From assembly GCA_040218575.1 (NCBI GenBank), contig JAVJRE010000007.1:124001-188000 (forward strand): a stretch of DNA of 64,000 nt, written 5' to 3'. The DNA comes from Alphaproteobacteria bacterium (GTDB lineage Bacteria; Pseudomonadota; Alphaproteobacteria; JAVJRE01). Both the position numbers and the translations under genes were made by a program. The notes beneath the pieces were generated by a model. That model was not told the DNA's origin, did not search any database, and worked only from the letters and a program-made list of their open reading frames with translations. Shown piece by piece: positions 12,217 to 20,563 of this stretch (positions are counted from its first letter, which is position 1; every line of letters starts with the position of its first letter).

Positions 12217-12246
12217 TTCGGGCAATCCGCATTAACCCCCTATACT
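12217..12246 (+). promoter_or_regulatory. Putative promoter of the methyltransferase gene
   Basis: A good -10 element TATACT (12241-12246) lies about 60 bases before the methyltransferase start, with a poor -35 (TTCGGG, 12217-12222, 18-bp spacer). The 278-base region between uvrA and this gene also holds a short palindrome, CCCATGG-C-CCATGGG, near 12114-12128. Confidence 0.4.
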
Positions 12247-12305
12247 CTCCCGCCTTAAGCCCTCTTTTACGCTCCCCCTTTTTACGCATACAGAGAGACG
12301 ATGAC

Positions 12306-13007
12306 ATGGCTGACAGCGACCGCTGGCATAAACCCGAATTCGTTGCGGAGTGGGACAGCGCCAACCATGCGCGCTGGCCGGAGCGGGACTCCCAGGTGGC
12401 CTATCTGGCGGCGCTGGCCGCCGCCGCCTGGCAGCCGGCAAGCTGGATCGCTGACTATGCCTGCGGCACCGGGCTGGTGGCGGAACCGCTGTTGGGTCGG
12501 GATGAAAGGGTCCAGGTGCTGGAGATCGACTATTCCGCCGCCTGTCTGAAGCGAGCCGGTGAGCGACTGGCGCCGTTCGGCAGTCGGGTGCGGACTCTGC
12601 AGGCGGACCTGACCACACTTGAGGCGGCGGACCTGGCGGCGACGCCGATCAGCGTGGCGCTGTGCGTACAGAGCTTCCACCATTTCCCCGATCATGAGAA
12701 AGCCCGCCAGATGAAGGTCATGGCCGATGCTCTGTTGCCGGGCGGCCTGTTCCTGACCCTCGACCGCTTCGCCCCATCCGACGACCGGCTGATGGACGAT
12801 TACCGGGCCTTCTGGGCTGAACAGGGACGCCAGTTGGCGGAAGCGCCCGTGGCCGAGAAATCGGCCTCAGAAAACCGCACCGGCAGCGGCGAGACCGCCG
12901 CCAATCTGGACTGGTTCCTGGCCTCCCTGCGCGCGCTTGGCCTGACGGCAACGGTCCTTACCCTGGCCGGCACCCGCGGTATTGTCGCCGCCCGCAAGCC
13001 TGCCTAG
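12306..13007 (+). CDS. Class I SAM-dependent methyltransferase
   Basis: 233 residues with the Rossmann-like order of a class I methyltransferase: motif I is ADYACGTGLVAEPLL (about 55-69), motif II the acidic VLEIDYS, motif III near LQADLTTLEA, and the post-motif SVALCVQSFHHFPDHEKARQ (about 118-137). The Asp/Glu after strand 2 fits ribose binding by SAM. The substrate is unknown; FHHFPD is common in ubiquinone/Tam-like methyltransferases. It sits alone between divergent uvrA and ssb. Confidence 0.82.
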   Translation: MADSDRWHKPEFVAEWDSANHARWPERDSQVAYLAALAAAAWQPASWIADYACGTGLVAEPLLGRDERVQVLEIDYSAACLKRAGERLAPFGSRVRTLQADLTTLEAADLAATPISVALCVQSFHHFPDHEKARQMKVMADALLPGGLFLTLDRFAPSDDRLMDDYRAFWAEQGRQLAEAPVAEKSASENRTGSGETAANLDWFLASLRALGLTATVLTLAGTRGIVAARKPA

Positions 13008-13116
13008 CGGGCCAGCGGGGATGGGGCTGCGGGTCGCGGCCGGCGGCCGGCCTGTGTAGGATCGGCGACAGCAGGGTTGAGCCCGCGGGAACGCCGAACA
13101 GGTCGGGAGACAGCAC

Positions 13117-13596
13117 ATGGCAGGCAGCGTCAATAAGGTGATTCTGGTCGGAAATCTGGGACGCGACCCGGAAGTGCGGACGTTCCAGAACGGCGGCAAG
13201 GTATGCAACATGACCCTGGCCACCAGCGAGCGGTGGAACGACCGGCAGAGCGGCGAGCGCCGCGAGAAGACCGAATGGCACCGGGTCGTGATCTTCGACG
13301 ACAAGCTGGTGGAAGTGGCGGAGAAGTATCTGCGCAAGGGCTCCATGATCTTCGTCGAAGGCCAGCTTGAAACCCGCAAGTGGCAGGATCAGTCCGGCCA
13401 GGATCGTTATTCCACGGAAGTGGTGCTGCGTCGCTTCCGTGGCGAGCTGACCATGCTGGGCGGCCGCGGCGACGGCGCGTCGTCGGGTGGCAGTTCGGCA
13501 AGCGGTTATGACGAACCGGCCATGGCCGATGATAGTGGGCGTGGTCAGTCCATGGGCGCCGGCGCGGCCGATCTGGACGACGACATTCCTTTCTGA
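13117..13596 (+). CDS. ssb: Single-stranded DNA-binding protein
   Basis: 159 residues. The OB fold occupies residues 1-110 ([44 protein letters not shown]), followed by a Gly/Ser-rich linker and the acidic C-terminal tip LDDDIPF that recruits repair and replication proteins. GGGAGA lies 7 bases before the ATG. The stop codon falls in the first copy of a perfect 16-bp tandem duplication. Confidence 0.97.
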   Translation: MAGSVNKVILVGNLGRDPEVRTFQNGGKVCNMTLATSERWNDRQSGERREKTEWHRVVIFDDKLVEVAEKYLRKGSMIFVEGQLETRKWQDQSGQDRYSTEVVLRRFRGELTMLGGRGDGASSGGSSASGYDEPAMADDSGRGQSMGAGAADLDDDIPF

Positions 13597-13624
13597 GAGC
13601 AGGCCGGGCTGAGAGCAGGCCGGG
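13593..13624 (+). repeat. Perfect 2 x 16-bp tandem duplication at the ssb stop
   Basis: The unit CTGAGAGCAGGCCGGG occurs twice without mismatch (13593-13608 and 13609-13624). The first copy contains the ssb stop codon. Absence of divergence suggests a recent slippage duplication. Confidence 0.9.
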
Positions 13625-13768
13625 CTGATGGCCGGCGAGACCGTTGTGCAACGGACTACTGGACGGCCGGGCGGGCCCAAGGCATAAGAACGGCGCGGCG
13701 CACCAAGCAGGGCGCAGCCTGGCCCGCGCCACAGGGGCGAGCGGGCCATAAAACCCGGCATTCCCGCC

Positions 13769-15157
13769 ATGAGCACGACCCCGCCGGAGTCCCTGGCCTT
13801 CCGGCCGCGCCTCGGCCGCCACCTTAAAGACCTGACCCGACTGGCGGTGCCGATGATCCTGGCGCGCTCCGGCCAAACCATCATGATCACCGTGGACACC
13901 ATGATGGTCGGACGCTACAGCGCCGGCGACCTGGCCTATCTGGGTCTCGCTAACGCGGTGCTGTTCACCGTCATGATCGGCGCCATCGGCCTGTTGATCG
14001 GCACCGTCGCCTCCACCTCGCGGGCCTATGGCGCAGGCGATGCGGACCTGTGCGGCGAGGTCTTCCGGCGCGGCGTACGCTACGCCTTTGTTCTGGGCGT
14101 GGCGGCGATGGTGCTGATGGCCTGGCCGGAACCGTTGTTCAGCCTGACCGCCGGCAGCGCCGATATGGTGGCCGGCGCCGCCAGCGCCACACGCATCTTT
14201 GCTCTCGGCTTGCCTGGCGCCACCCTGTTCATGATGGCCGCTTTCTTCCTGGAGGGAATCAAGCGGCCGCGTCCGGCCATGGTTCTGATGGTCGGCGCCA
14301 ACCTGCTGAATATCCTGCTCAACTGGCTGCTGGTCTATGGCCATTGGGGCCTGCCGGCGCTGGGCGCCGATGGTTCGGCCCTGGCCTCGTCCATCCTGCG
14401 CTGGGCCATGGCCGGCGCGTTGCTGGCCTATATCCTGTGGCTGATGCCCGGCCGCAGCGCCTTTGCGTTGCGCCGGCCACGGCCGGGAAGCTGGCGGCGG
14501 GCGACGCGCGAACGACGGCTCGGCTATGCCAATGGCGTCAGCCAGTTGGCCGAGGCCGCCGCATTCTCCGCCATGACACTGTATGCCAGCGCCATCAGCG
14601 TCATCGCCGTTGGCGTCTACACCATCAGCCTCAATCTGCTGGGCATGCTGTTCATGGTGGCGCTGGGCACCGGTTTCGCAACGGCCGTGCGGGTGGGTTA
14701 TGCCATCGGCCACGGCGATGGCGACGAGACCGCCTTTGCCGGCTGGACCGGGCTGGCCGCCAATACGGTTGTTTGCCTGTTGCTGGCGGCATTGGTGGTG
14801 ACGCCGTTTGCCGGAGCCATTGCCTCATTCTACACCGAAGACCCGGCCCTGATCGCGGCCGCCACGCCGCTTTTGATTCTGACCGCCTTCGCGGTGATCT
14901 TCGACGGCGGGCAGGGGGTAATGGCCACCACCCTGCGCGCCATGCACGACACCTGGATGCCGACCCTGTGTCATGTGGTCAGCTATATCGTCATCATGCT
15001 GCCGCTGGGCTGGCTGCTGGCGATCACTCTGGAACGCGGCACACGGGGCCTGATCGAGGCCATCATCATCGCCAGCATCGTCAGTGTCGGCCTGTTGTCG
15101 GCGCGCTTTTTCGTGCTGAGTCGGCGACCACCCGAGGTGCTGGCCGGGGATGTCTGA
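13769..15157 (+). CDS. MATE family multidrug/sodium antiporter
   Basis: 462-residue inner-membrane protein with 12 predicted helices in two six-helix halves. The first half opens with LTRLAVPMILARSGQTIMITVDTMMVGRY in the family register (TVDTMMVG corresponds to the widely conserved MVDTIMVG). The second half begins near residue 248 with a parallel LGYANGVSQLAEAAAFSAM. Substrate cannot be read from sequence. It is preceded by 172 bases holding the tandem duplication and no recognisable gene. Confidence 0.9.
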   Translation: MSTTPPESLAFRPRLGRHLKDLTRLAVPMILARSGQTIMITVDTMMVGRYSAGDLAYLGLANAVLFTVMIGAIGLLIGTVASTSRAYGAGDADLCGEVFRRGVRYAFVLGVAAMVLMAWPEPLFSLTAGSADMVAGAASATRIFALGLPGATLFMMAAFFLEGIKRPRPAMVLMVGANLLNILLNWLLVYGHWGLPALGADGSALASSILRWAMAGALLAYILWLMPGRSAFALRRPRPGSWRRATRERRLGYANGVSQLAEAAAFSAMTLYASAISVIAVGVYTISLNLLGMLFMVALGTGFATAVRVGYAIGHGDGDETAFAGWTGLAANTVVCLLLAALVVTPFAGAIASFYTEDPALIAAATPLLILTAFAVIFDGGQGVMATTLRAMHDTWMPTLCHVVSYIVIMLPLGWLLAITLERGTRGLIEAIIIASIVSVGLLSARFFVLSRRPPEVLAGDV

Positions 15158-15230
15158 ACGAGGCCCGGTTTGAGCCGATTCCAGGCTCCATCGCCGACGC
15201 CTGCCGGGCCCGGCAAAACACCGCATCTGG

Positions 15231-15259
15231 TTGTTGACGGGCCCTCGATCTGCTAGGTT
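15231..15259 (+). promoter_or_regulatory. Putative gyrA promoter
   Basis: TTGTTG (15231-15236), a 17-bp spacer and TAGGTT (15254-15259) form the best promoter in the MATE-gyrA gap. Transcription would then start near 15266, which excludes the in-frame TTG at 15260 as the gyrA start and leaves a leader of about 120 bases carrying a GC hairpin. Confidence 0.4.
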
Positions 15260-15330
15260 TTGGGTTCGCGGCGGGTATTCGTGCCCGTCCCTCCTGCGCC
15301 TCGTCACGGGGCCGGAGTCATCGTCCCGCC

Positions 15331-15359
15331 GGCCCGGTATGCACAGGCGCAGCCGGGCC
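15331..15359 (+). other. Hairpin in the gyrA leader
   Basis: Perfect 7-bp inverted repeat, GGCCCGG (15331-15337) and CCGGGCC (15353-15359), with a 15-base loop, ending 26 bases before the preferred gyrA start. Function unknown; no T-run follows. Confidence 0.4.
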
Positions 15360-15385
15360 GCAGGCACCAGATCAGGCAGCGGCAT

Positions 15386-18166
15386 TTGACCATCACGATC
15401 CCGACCGGCGAGCCTCCCAGCGAGAATATTCTGGGGGTCACCATCGAAGAGGAGATGAGCCGCTCCTACCTGGATTACGCCATGAGCGTGATCGTCTCGC
15501 GGGCCCTGCCGGACGTGCGCGACGGACTGAAGCCGGTGCAGCGGCGCATCCTCTATTCGATGCACGAGTCGGGCTTCCACTATAACCGTGGCTATCGCAA
15601 ATCCGCCCGCATCGTCGGCGACGTGATGGGCAAATACCATCCGCACGGAGATTCGGCGATCTATGACGCCATGGTCCGCATGGCGCAGGATTTCTCCCTG
15701 CGCCTGCCGCTGGTGGACGGTCAGGGCAATTTCGGCTCCATGGATGGCGATCCGCCGGCAGCCATGCGCTACACCGAAGCGCGGCTGGCCCGCGCCGCCC
15801 ATTCTCTGCTGGACGATATCGACCGCGAGACCGTGGAGTTCAAAGAGAATTACGACGAGACGACCCGCGAGCCGACGGTCCTGCCGACCCGTATTCCGAA
15901 TCTGCTGGTCAATGGCGCCGGCGGCATCGCCGTCGGCATGGCCACCAGCATACCGCCACACAATCTGGGAGAGGTGGTCGACGCCTGCTGCGCCCTGCTG
16001 GCCGACGACCATCTGAGCGACGACGCCCTGCTGGAGCTGGTGCCGGGGCCGGACTTTCCTACCGGCGGCATTATCCAAGGCACCGGCATCATCCGTCAGG
16101 CCTATACCACCGGCCGCGGCACCATCATCGTGCGCGGCCGCACAAAAATAGAGGATCGCGGCGGCGGACGTGCCTCGATCATCGTCAATGAAGTGCCCTA
16201 CCAGGTGAACAAGTCACGGATGATCGAGCGTATTGCCGAGGCGGTCAACGCCAAGATCATCGAAGGCATTTCCGACCTGCGTGATGAATCCGACCGCGAC
16301 GGCGTACGCGTGGTGATCGAGTTAAAACGTGACGCCGAGCCGGACGTGGTGCTGAACCAGCTTTACCGCTATTCGCCGCTGCAGAGCAGCTTCGGCGTCA
16401 ACATGGTGGCGCTGAACGGCGGCCGGCCGGAGATCATGTCGCTGCGTGAGGTGCTGCAGGCGTTCATCAGTTTCCGCGAAGAGATCATCACCCGGCGCAC
16501 CCGCTATGATCTGGGCAAGGCGCGCGAGCGGGCCCATACCTTGATCGGTCTGGCGGTGGCGGTAGCCAATCTGGACGAAGTAATCCGCCTGATCCGTGCC
16601 GCCCGCGACCCCGACGCGGCCCGTCAGGCTCTTACCACGGCGCTCTGGCCAGCGACCGACATCGCGCCGTTGATCGCCCTGGTAGCGGAGCCGGACCGGC
16701 CCGTGGTGGATGGCCATTACGCCCTGTCGGAAGCACAGGCGCGGGCCATCCTGGAGCTGCGTCTGCACCGCCTGACCGGGCTGGAGCGAGGAAAAATCGC
16801 CGCCGAGCTGCAGGAAGTGGTGGACCGTATCGCCGACTATCTGGACATTCTGGGCTCTCGTCTGCGGCTGCGCGACATCCTTCGCGAGGAGCTGATCGCC
16901 ATCAAGGACGCCTTCGCCACACCGCGCCGGACCGAGCTGGCGGAAGGGGAGGCGCTGCACGATCTGGAAGACCTTATCCAGCGCGAGGACATGGTCGTCA
17001 CCGTCACCCACAACGGCTACATCAAGCGGGTGCCGCTTTCCACCTATCGGGCGCAGCGGCGCGGTGGCAAGGGCCGCATGGGCATGACCACCACGGAAGA
17101 CGACGCGGTGGCCCAGGTGTTTGTGGTCAACACCCACACACCAGTCCTGTTCTTTTCGTCGCGCGGCATGGTCTATATGCAGAAGGTCTATCGGTTGCCG
17201 CTGGGCAGTCCGCAGACCCGCGGCAAGGCCCTGATTAATCTTCTGCCACTGGAAGACGGCGAGACCATCACCACCCTGATGCCCCTGCCAGAAGATGAAG
17301 CCGCCTGGGGCGAGGGGCACATCGTCTTCGCCACCGCCAGCGGCAATGTGCGGCGTAATCGCCTCGACGACTTCACCAATGTCATGGCCAACGGCAAGAT
17401 CGCCATGAAGCTGGACCCCGGCGACCGGTTGATCGGTGTCGCCGCTTGCCAGGACGGCAGCGACATTTTGCTGGCGGCGCGCAGCGGACGCTGCACGCGC
17501 TTTCCGGTCAGCGACGTGCGGGTCTTTTCCGGTCGCACCTCCACTGGTGTGCGCGGCGTTCGTCTGGACAAGGGCGACGAGCTGATCTCGTTGTCGATCC
17601 TCGACCATGTGGCGGCGGACACCGATAGCCGCGAGGCTTATCTGCGGGCGGCCATGGCGGCGCGGCGTCTGGCCAGCCAGGGTGACGAGGCGGAAGACAA
17701 TGACCGGGCGGCGGCGGCGCTGCTCAACCAACCGCCCTATGACGGTCTGGCCGCACAGGAGCAGTTCATCCTGACCATCACCGAGAACGGGTTCGGCAAG
17801 CGCAGCTCCGCCTACGAGTACCGGGCCGCCAAACGGGGCGGCAAGGGCTATGCCAACATCATCACGTCGGAACGGAATGGACCGGTGGTGGCGTCGTTTC
17901 CGGTGACCGACAGCGATCAGATCATGCTGGTCAGCGACCGCGGCCGCATCATGCGCTGTCCGGTGGATGATATCCGCATCGCCGGTCGCGCCACCCAGGG
18001 GGTGACGGTGTTCAGCCTGGATGACGGCGAACGCACGGTTTCGGTCAGCCAGATGGCGGAAGACGCCGATGCGCCGGAAGACCCCGAGGAACCGGCCAGT
18101 GGCCCGGTCGGGGCGCCGGACAGCCAGGGTGAGTCCCGGGACGGGCCGGACGACTCTGATGAGTGA
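15386..18166 (+). CDS. gyrA: DNA gyrase subunit A
   Basis: About 926 residues from a TTG start. The breakage-reunion domain holds the active Tyr in [10 protein letters not shown] (about Y129) and the quinolone-determining stretch [10 protein letters not shown], where the positions equivalent to E. coli S83 and D87 are Ser and Asp, i.e. the sensitive type. The GyrA box QRRGGKG near residue 550 marks gyrase rather than topoisomerase IV. The C-terminus has an acidic/Pro-rich tail. No ATG lies near the true N-terminus: TTG at 15386 gives [22 protein letters not shown], matching relatives, while TTG 15260 and GTG 15281 add residues without similarity. It overlaps coaD by 8 bases. Confidence 0.93.
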   Translation: MTITIPTGEPPSENILGVTIEEEMSRSYLDYAMSVIVSRALPDVRDGLKPVQRRILYSMHESGFHYNRGYRKSARIVGDVMGKYHPHGDSAIYDAMVRMAQDFSLRLPLVDGQGNFGSMDGDPPAAMRYTEARLARAAHSLLDDIDRETVEFKENYDETTREPTVLPTRIPNLLVNGAGGIAVGMATSIPPHNLGEVVDACCALLADDHLSDDALLELVPGPDFPTGGIIQGTGIIRQAYTTGRGTIIVRGRTKIEDRGGGRASIIVNEVPYQVNKSRMIERIAEAVNAKIIEGISDLRDESDRDGVRVVIELKRDAEPDVVLNQLYRYSPLQSSFGVNMVALNGGRPEIMSLREVLQAFISFREEIITRRTRYDLGKARERAHTLIGLAVAVANLDEVIRLIRAARDPDAARQALTTALWPATDIAPLIALVAEPDRPVVDGHYALSEAQARAILELRLHRLTGLERGKIAAELQEVVDRIADYLDILGSRLRLRDILREELIAIKDAFATPRRTELAEGEALHDLEDLIQREDMVVTVTHNGYIKRVPLSTYRAQRRGGKGRMGMTTTEDDAVAQVFVVNTHTPVLFFSSRGMVYMQKVYRLPLGSPQTRGKALINLLPLEDGETITTLMPLPEDEAAWGEGHIVFATASGNVRRNRLDDFTNVMANGKIAMKLDPGDRLIGVAACQDGSDILLAARSGRCTRFPVSDVRVFSGRTSTGVRGVRLDKGDELISLSILDHVAADTDSREAYLRAAMAARRLASQGDEAEDNDRAAAALLNQPPYDGLAAQEQFILTITENGFGKRSSAYEYRAAKRGGKGYANIITSERNGPVVASFPVTDSDQIMLVSDRGRIMRCPVDDIRIAGRATQGVTVFSLDDGERTVSVSQMAEDADAPEDPEEPASGPVGAPDSQGESRDGPDDSDE

Positions 18167-18701
18167 AGCCGGCGTGAACGAGGCCGGCGCGCGCGCCGTC
18201 TATCCCGGCACCTTCGACCCGGTGACCCTGGGCCATGTGGACATTATCGGCCGGGCGGCGCGCCTGTTCGACAGCCTGGTGGTGGCGGTGGCGGCGGATA
18301 CGGGCAAGGCGCCGCTGTTCAGCCTGGACGAGCGAACGGCCATGGTGGAGAAGGCGGTGGCGGCCCTGCCCGATGGCGCCGGCCAACGCATCCGGGTGCG
18401 GCCGTTCGACGGGCTGCTGGTGGATCTGGCGCGCGAGGAAAGGGCACGGGCCATCGTCCGTGGCCTGCGTGCCGTCTCTGACTTTGAGTTCGAGTTTCAG
18501 ATGGTCGGTATGAACACGCGGCTGGACCCAACGCTGGAGACCGTATTTCTCATGGCCTCGGAAAAGCACACCTTCATCGCCTCGCGCTTCGTCAAGGAAG
18601 TGGCGCGGCTGGGCGGCGATGTATCCAGCTTTGTGGCGCCGGACATCGCCCGGGCGTTGCGCGCCAAATATGCCGCCGGCAGCGGCGACCCGGCCGCCTG
18701 A
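18159..18701 (+). CDS. coaD: Phosphopantetheine adenylyltransferase
   Basis: 180 residues; catalyses the penultimate step of coenzyme A synthesis (4'-phosphopantetheine + ATP to dephospho-CoA). The nucleotidyltransferase motif [12 protein letters not shown] (about 15-26), the Arg in [15 protein letters not shown] and the late [18 protein letters not shown] are all family hallmarks. The ATG at 18159 overlaps the gyrA stop by 8 bases, so it is translationally coupled. Confidence 0.95.
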   Translation: MSEAGVNEAGARAVYPGTFDPVTLGHVDIIGRAARLFDSLVVAVAADTGKAPLFSLDERTAMVEKAVAALPDGAGQRIRVRPFDGLLVDLAREERARAIVRGLRAVSDFEFEFQMVGMNTRLDPTLETVFLMASEKHTFIASRFVKEVARLGGDVSSFVAPDIARALRAKYAAGSGDPAA

Positions 18702-18759
18702 CGCCGGCAAAACCACCGGGAGTCAGGCGCAGTGTGCGGCCCTCAGCCGGCCAGCGCGA

Positions 18760-18787
18760 TTGATTTCCGGCTCATCTCCGCTATGGT
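18760..18787 (+). promoter_or_regulatory. Putative tRNA-Lys promoter
   Basis: TTGATT (18760-18765), a 16-bp spacer and TATGGT (18782-18787), followed by a very GC-rich stretch before the tRNA. The GC-rich discriminator region is typical of stringently controlled stable-RNA promoters. Confidence 0.45.
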
Positions 18788-18817
18788 CCGGCCGCACCGG
18801 CCCGGCGGGCCGGCGAA

Positions 18818-18893
18818 GAGCCCGTAGCTCAGTTGGTAGAGCATCTGACTTTTAATCAGAGGGTCGCAGGTTCGAGACCTGCCGGGCTCACCA
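18818..18893 (+). tRNA. tRNA-Lys (anticodon TTT)
   Basis: 76 bases including an encoded CCA. The acceptor arms GAGCCCG and CGGGCTC pair fully. The D-loop has AGTTGGTAGA, the anticodon arm CTGAC-TTTTAAT-CAG-type loop shows anticodon TTT followed by AA, and the T-arm is GCAGG-TTCGAGA-CCTGC. It is a single tRNA downstream of coaD. Confidence 0.97.
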
Positions 18894-18929
18894 TATTCAT
18901 CAGGCATACACACCCGGATGCGCCGCGGC

Positions 18930-19490
18930 CTATGACAGGCCGGCGATGACGGTGGTGAGCTGATCCTCGGTGATGAAGTAGCGGCCGATCTGGCCCTGAC
19001 CACCGCCCAGCGTGAAGACTTCCTGACCCTGGCCGTCGAAGATAAACACCGCCGGCACGGACAGCACGCCGCCCATGGCCTGAGTAAGGCGGCCATCGGC
19101 CTGAATCACCGGCATGGAAGCGGGAACCACATCGAGGAAACGGTTGAGACGGGCGGTATCTATGGGGCCGGCGAAGTCCTCCATCCAGTTGACCGCAATC
19201 ATGCTGACGGTATCACCGTGCTTATCGATATAGCTTTGCAGGTGCCCCATTTCAGCGCGGCATGGCGGGCACCAACTGGCGAAGAAGGTGACCAGCACGG
19301 GCCGGCCGTCGAATGCCGCGTCGGTGACCGGGTCGCGCAGCACCCGCTGGCCCTTCAGAGCGGTCTGCAACGCGCTGTCGAGGGTTGCCGCTTGGCCGGT
19401 GCCGGGCAGGGACAGGGTCGCGACGGACGCCGCGGCAAGGCCGACACCAGCGGCCAGCACGGCGCGGCGGTTCAGGGCAAAGTCAGGCAT
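18930..19490 (-). CDS. Tat-exported TlpA/ResA-like thioredoxin-family protein
   Basis: 186 residues. The N-terminus NRRAVLAAGVGLAAASVATL is a twin-arginine-type signal (RR at 8-9) ending near TGQAA. The thioredoxin fold follows with WCPPC (C74, C77) in FFASWCPPCRAEMGHLQ and the cis-Pro segment SVPAVFIFD. It is probably a periplasmic reductant for cytochrome maturation or disulfide quality control; the partner cannot be read from the neighbours. The ATG at 19490 is chosen because it places the Tat motif correctly; the upstream extension lacks a signal-like start. Confidence 0.83.
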   Translation of the reverse strand: MPDFALNRRAVLAAGVGLAAASVATLSLPGTGQAATLDSALQTALKGQRVLRDPVTDAAFDGRPVLVTFFASWCPPCRAEMGHLQSYIDKHGDTVSMIAVNWMEDFAGPIDTARLNRFLDVVPASMPVIQADGRLTQAMGGVLSVPAVFIFDGQGQEVFTLGGGQGQIGRYFITEDQLTTVIAGLS

Positions 19491-19653
19491 GGTGGATGGC
19501 ACCCCGCGCGGTCGATCACAAAGATCGCTCAGCCTCATCATGGGCGGGCACACGGACAAGGCACTTTGTGGTGAGTTGCTTTCTGGTGAGGCCATTTGGC
19601 AGTGAATCACGCCTGTAGCCGGACGGTGGAACCAGAGATCAGGCGAACCGGGG

Positions 19654-19830
19654 TTAGCCGGCGGCGCTGTCCGATCGCCACCATGACGAGGCCTTGCACT
19701 TGGGGCAGATGCGCTCCCCGACCCACAGGCTCGGGAAGGAACGCTGGCAGGACAGGCAGTTACGGGTCTTTGGCCGGGCCGGCGTTTCCGGGTCTGGCTT
19801 GCTGAATGCAGGCGGTTCGGTTGTGCTCAT
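19654..19830 (-). CDS. 58-residue zinc-ribbon protein
   Basis: Short frame from ATG 19830 to TAA 19654. A disordered N-terminus of about 22 residues precedes two CxxC knuckles: NCLSCQRSFPSLWVGERICP followed by KCKASSWW. The paired CxxC motifs about 14 residues apart give a four-Cys zinc site of the kind seen in small alphaproteobacterial ribbon proteins. No strong Shine-Dalgarno is seen; an in-frame TAG four codons before the ATG fixes the start. Function unknown; a nucleic-acid or protein contact role is only inference. Confidence 0.72.
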   Translation of the reverse strand: MSTTEPPAFSKPDPETPARPKTRNCLSCQRSFPSLWVGERICPKCKASSWWRSDSAAG

Positions 19831-19951
19831 GGTTACAGTCTAACCGGAAAATGCGGCAAAGTCCGGGCGAATCGCGCGCTTATCTTCATGTCCGGGCGGG
19901 CGCTGGTGTATGACAACCGAAAAGAGCGCCGGTTCGCCGCAACGAAACCCT

Positions 19952-19980
19952 TGCAATTCAGCCCGGCCGGGCCCATATGA
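19952..19980 (+). promoter_or_regulatory. Possible cold-shock gene promoter with long leader
   Basis: TTGCAA (19952-19957), 17-bp spacer, CATATG (19975-19980). If used, it gives a leader of about 130 bases before the cold-shock gene, in keeping with the long 5' leaders of csp mRNAs. Rest of the 289-base gap: nothing else recognised. Confidence 0.3.
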
Positions 19981-20119
19981 GGGGCGTGATGGCTCCACAG
20001 CCTCTCATGTGACGTTTGCGTTTACCGCCTTGGTGGTGCTCACCCGTTCCCCTGAAACTGTGTAGTTTGTCGCTCCGCCGGACTCGAGTCCGTGCGGATT
20101 TTCCCGTGACTTTGAAAGT

Positions 20120-20329
20120 ATGAAAATGACCACAGGTACCGTAAAGTTCTTCAACGTTTCCAAGGGCTATGGCTTCATCGCTCCTGACGACGGCTCGAAG
20201 GACGTGTTCGTCCATGTGTCCGCTCTTGAGCGGGCCGGACTCCAGACCCTGAACGAAGGCCAGAAGCTGAGCTTCGAGATTCAGCCTGACGCGCGCGGCC
20301 CCAAGGCCGTCAACCTGCAGGCCGAGTAG
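20120..20329 (+). CDS. Cold shock domain protein (CspA family)
   Basis: 69 residues, a single cold shock domain that binds single-stranded RNA/DNA as a chaperone. RNP1 is [10 protein letters not shown] (about 15-24) and RNP2 is VFVHVSAL (about 29-36). Two ATGs (20120 and 20126) are possible starts; both preserve the domain. It is followed by a strong hairpin and then by a DEAD-box helicase gene, a functional pairing for RNA remodelling at low temperature. Confidence 0.95.
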   Translation: MKMTTGTVKFFNVSKGYGFIAPDDGSKDVFVHVSALERAGLQTLNEGQKLSFEIQPDARGPKAVNLQAE

Positions 20330-20436
20330 CCAGACCCACGCCGTCAAGAAACCATCTGACGGTATCTGGCGTCCCTGGGCGGTTTCCGCCCACACCAAGA
20401 CATCGTCGAAAAGACTGACCGGCGCGCAAGACCCGG

Positions 20437-20469
20437 CCGGCGCCGTCTCTCTCGGGAGACCGGCGTCGG
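20437..20469 (+). other. Strong hairpin between csp and the DEAD-box gene
   Basis: About 13 bp with one bulge: CCGGCGCCGTCTC (20437-20449) against GAGACCGGCGTCGG (20456-20469), loop of six bases. It lies about 110 bases past the csp stop and 95 bases before the probable helicase start. No T-run follows, so a processing/attenuation or mRNA-stabilising role is as likely as termination. Confidence 0.5.
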
Positions 20470-20563
20470 TACGGGCGCGCCGTCCGGTTCAGGATAACCC
20501 GCCGCCGACCGCAATGACGGTGGCGCCGGGCGCGATGTAACTGTTTTCTCAAGGATAAAAACC

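Noticed and set aside
12028-12305. SOS (LexA) box between uvrA and the methyltransferase
   Set aside because: No GTTC-N7-GTTC or GAAC-N7-GAAC pattern was found here; the only close look-alike, GAAC-GCC-GAAC upstream of ssb, has the wrong spacing.
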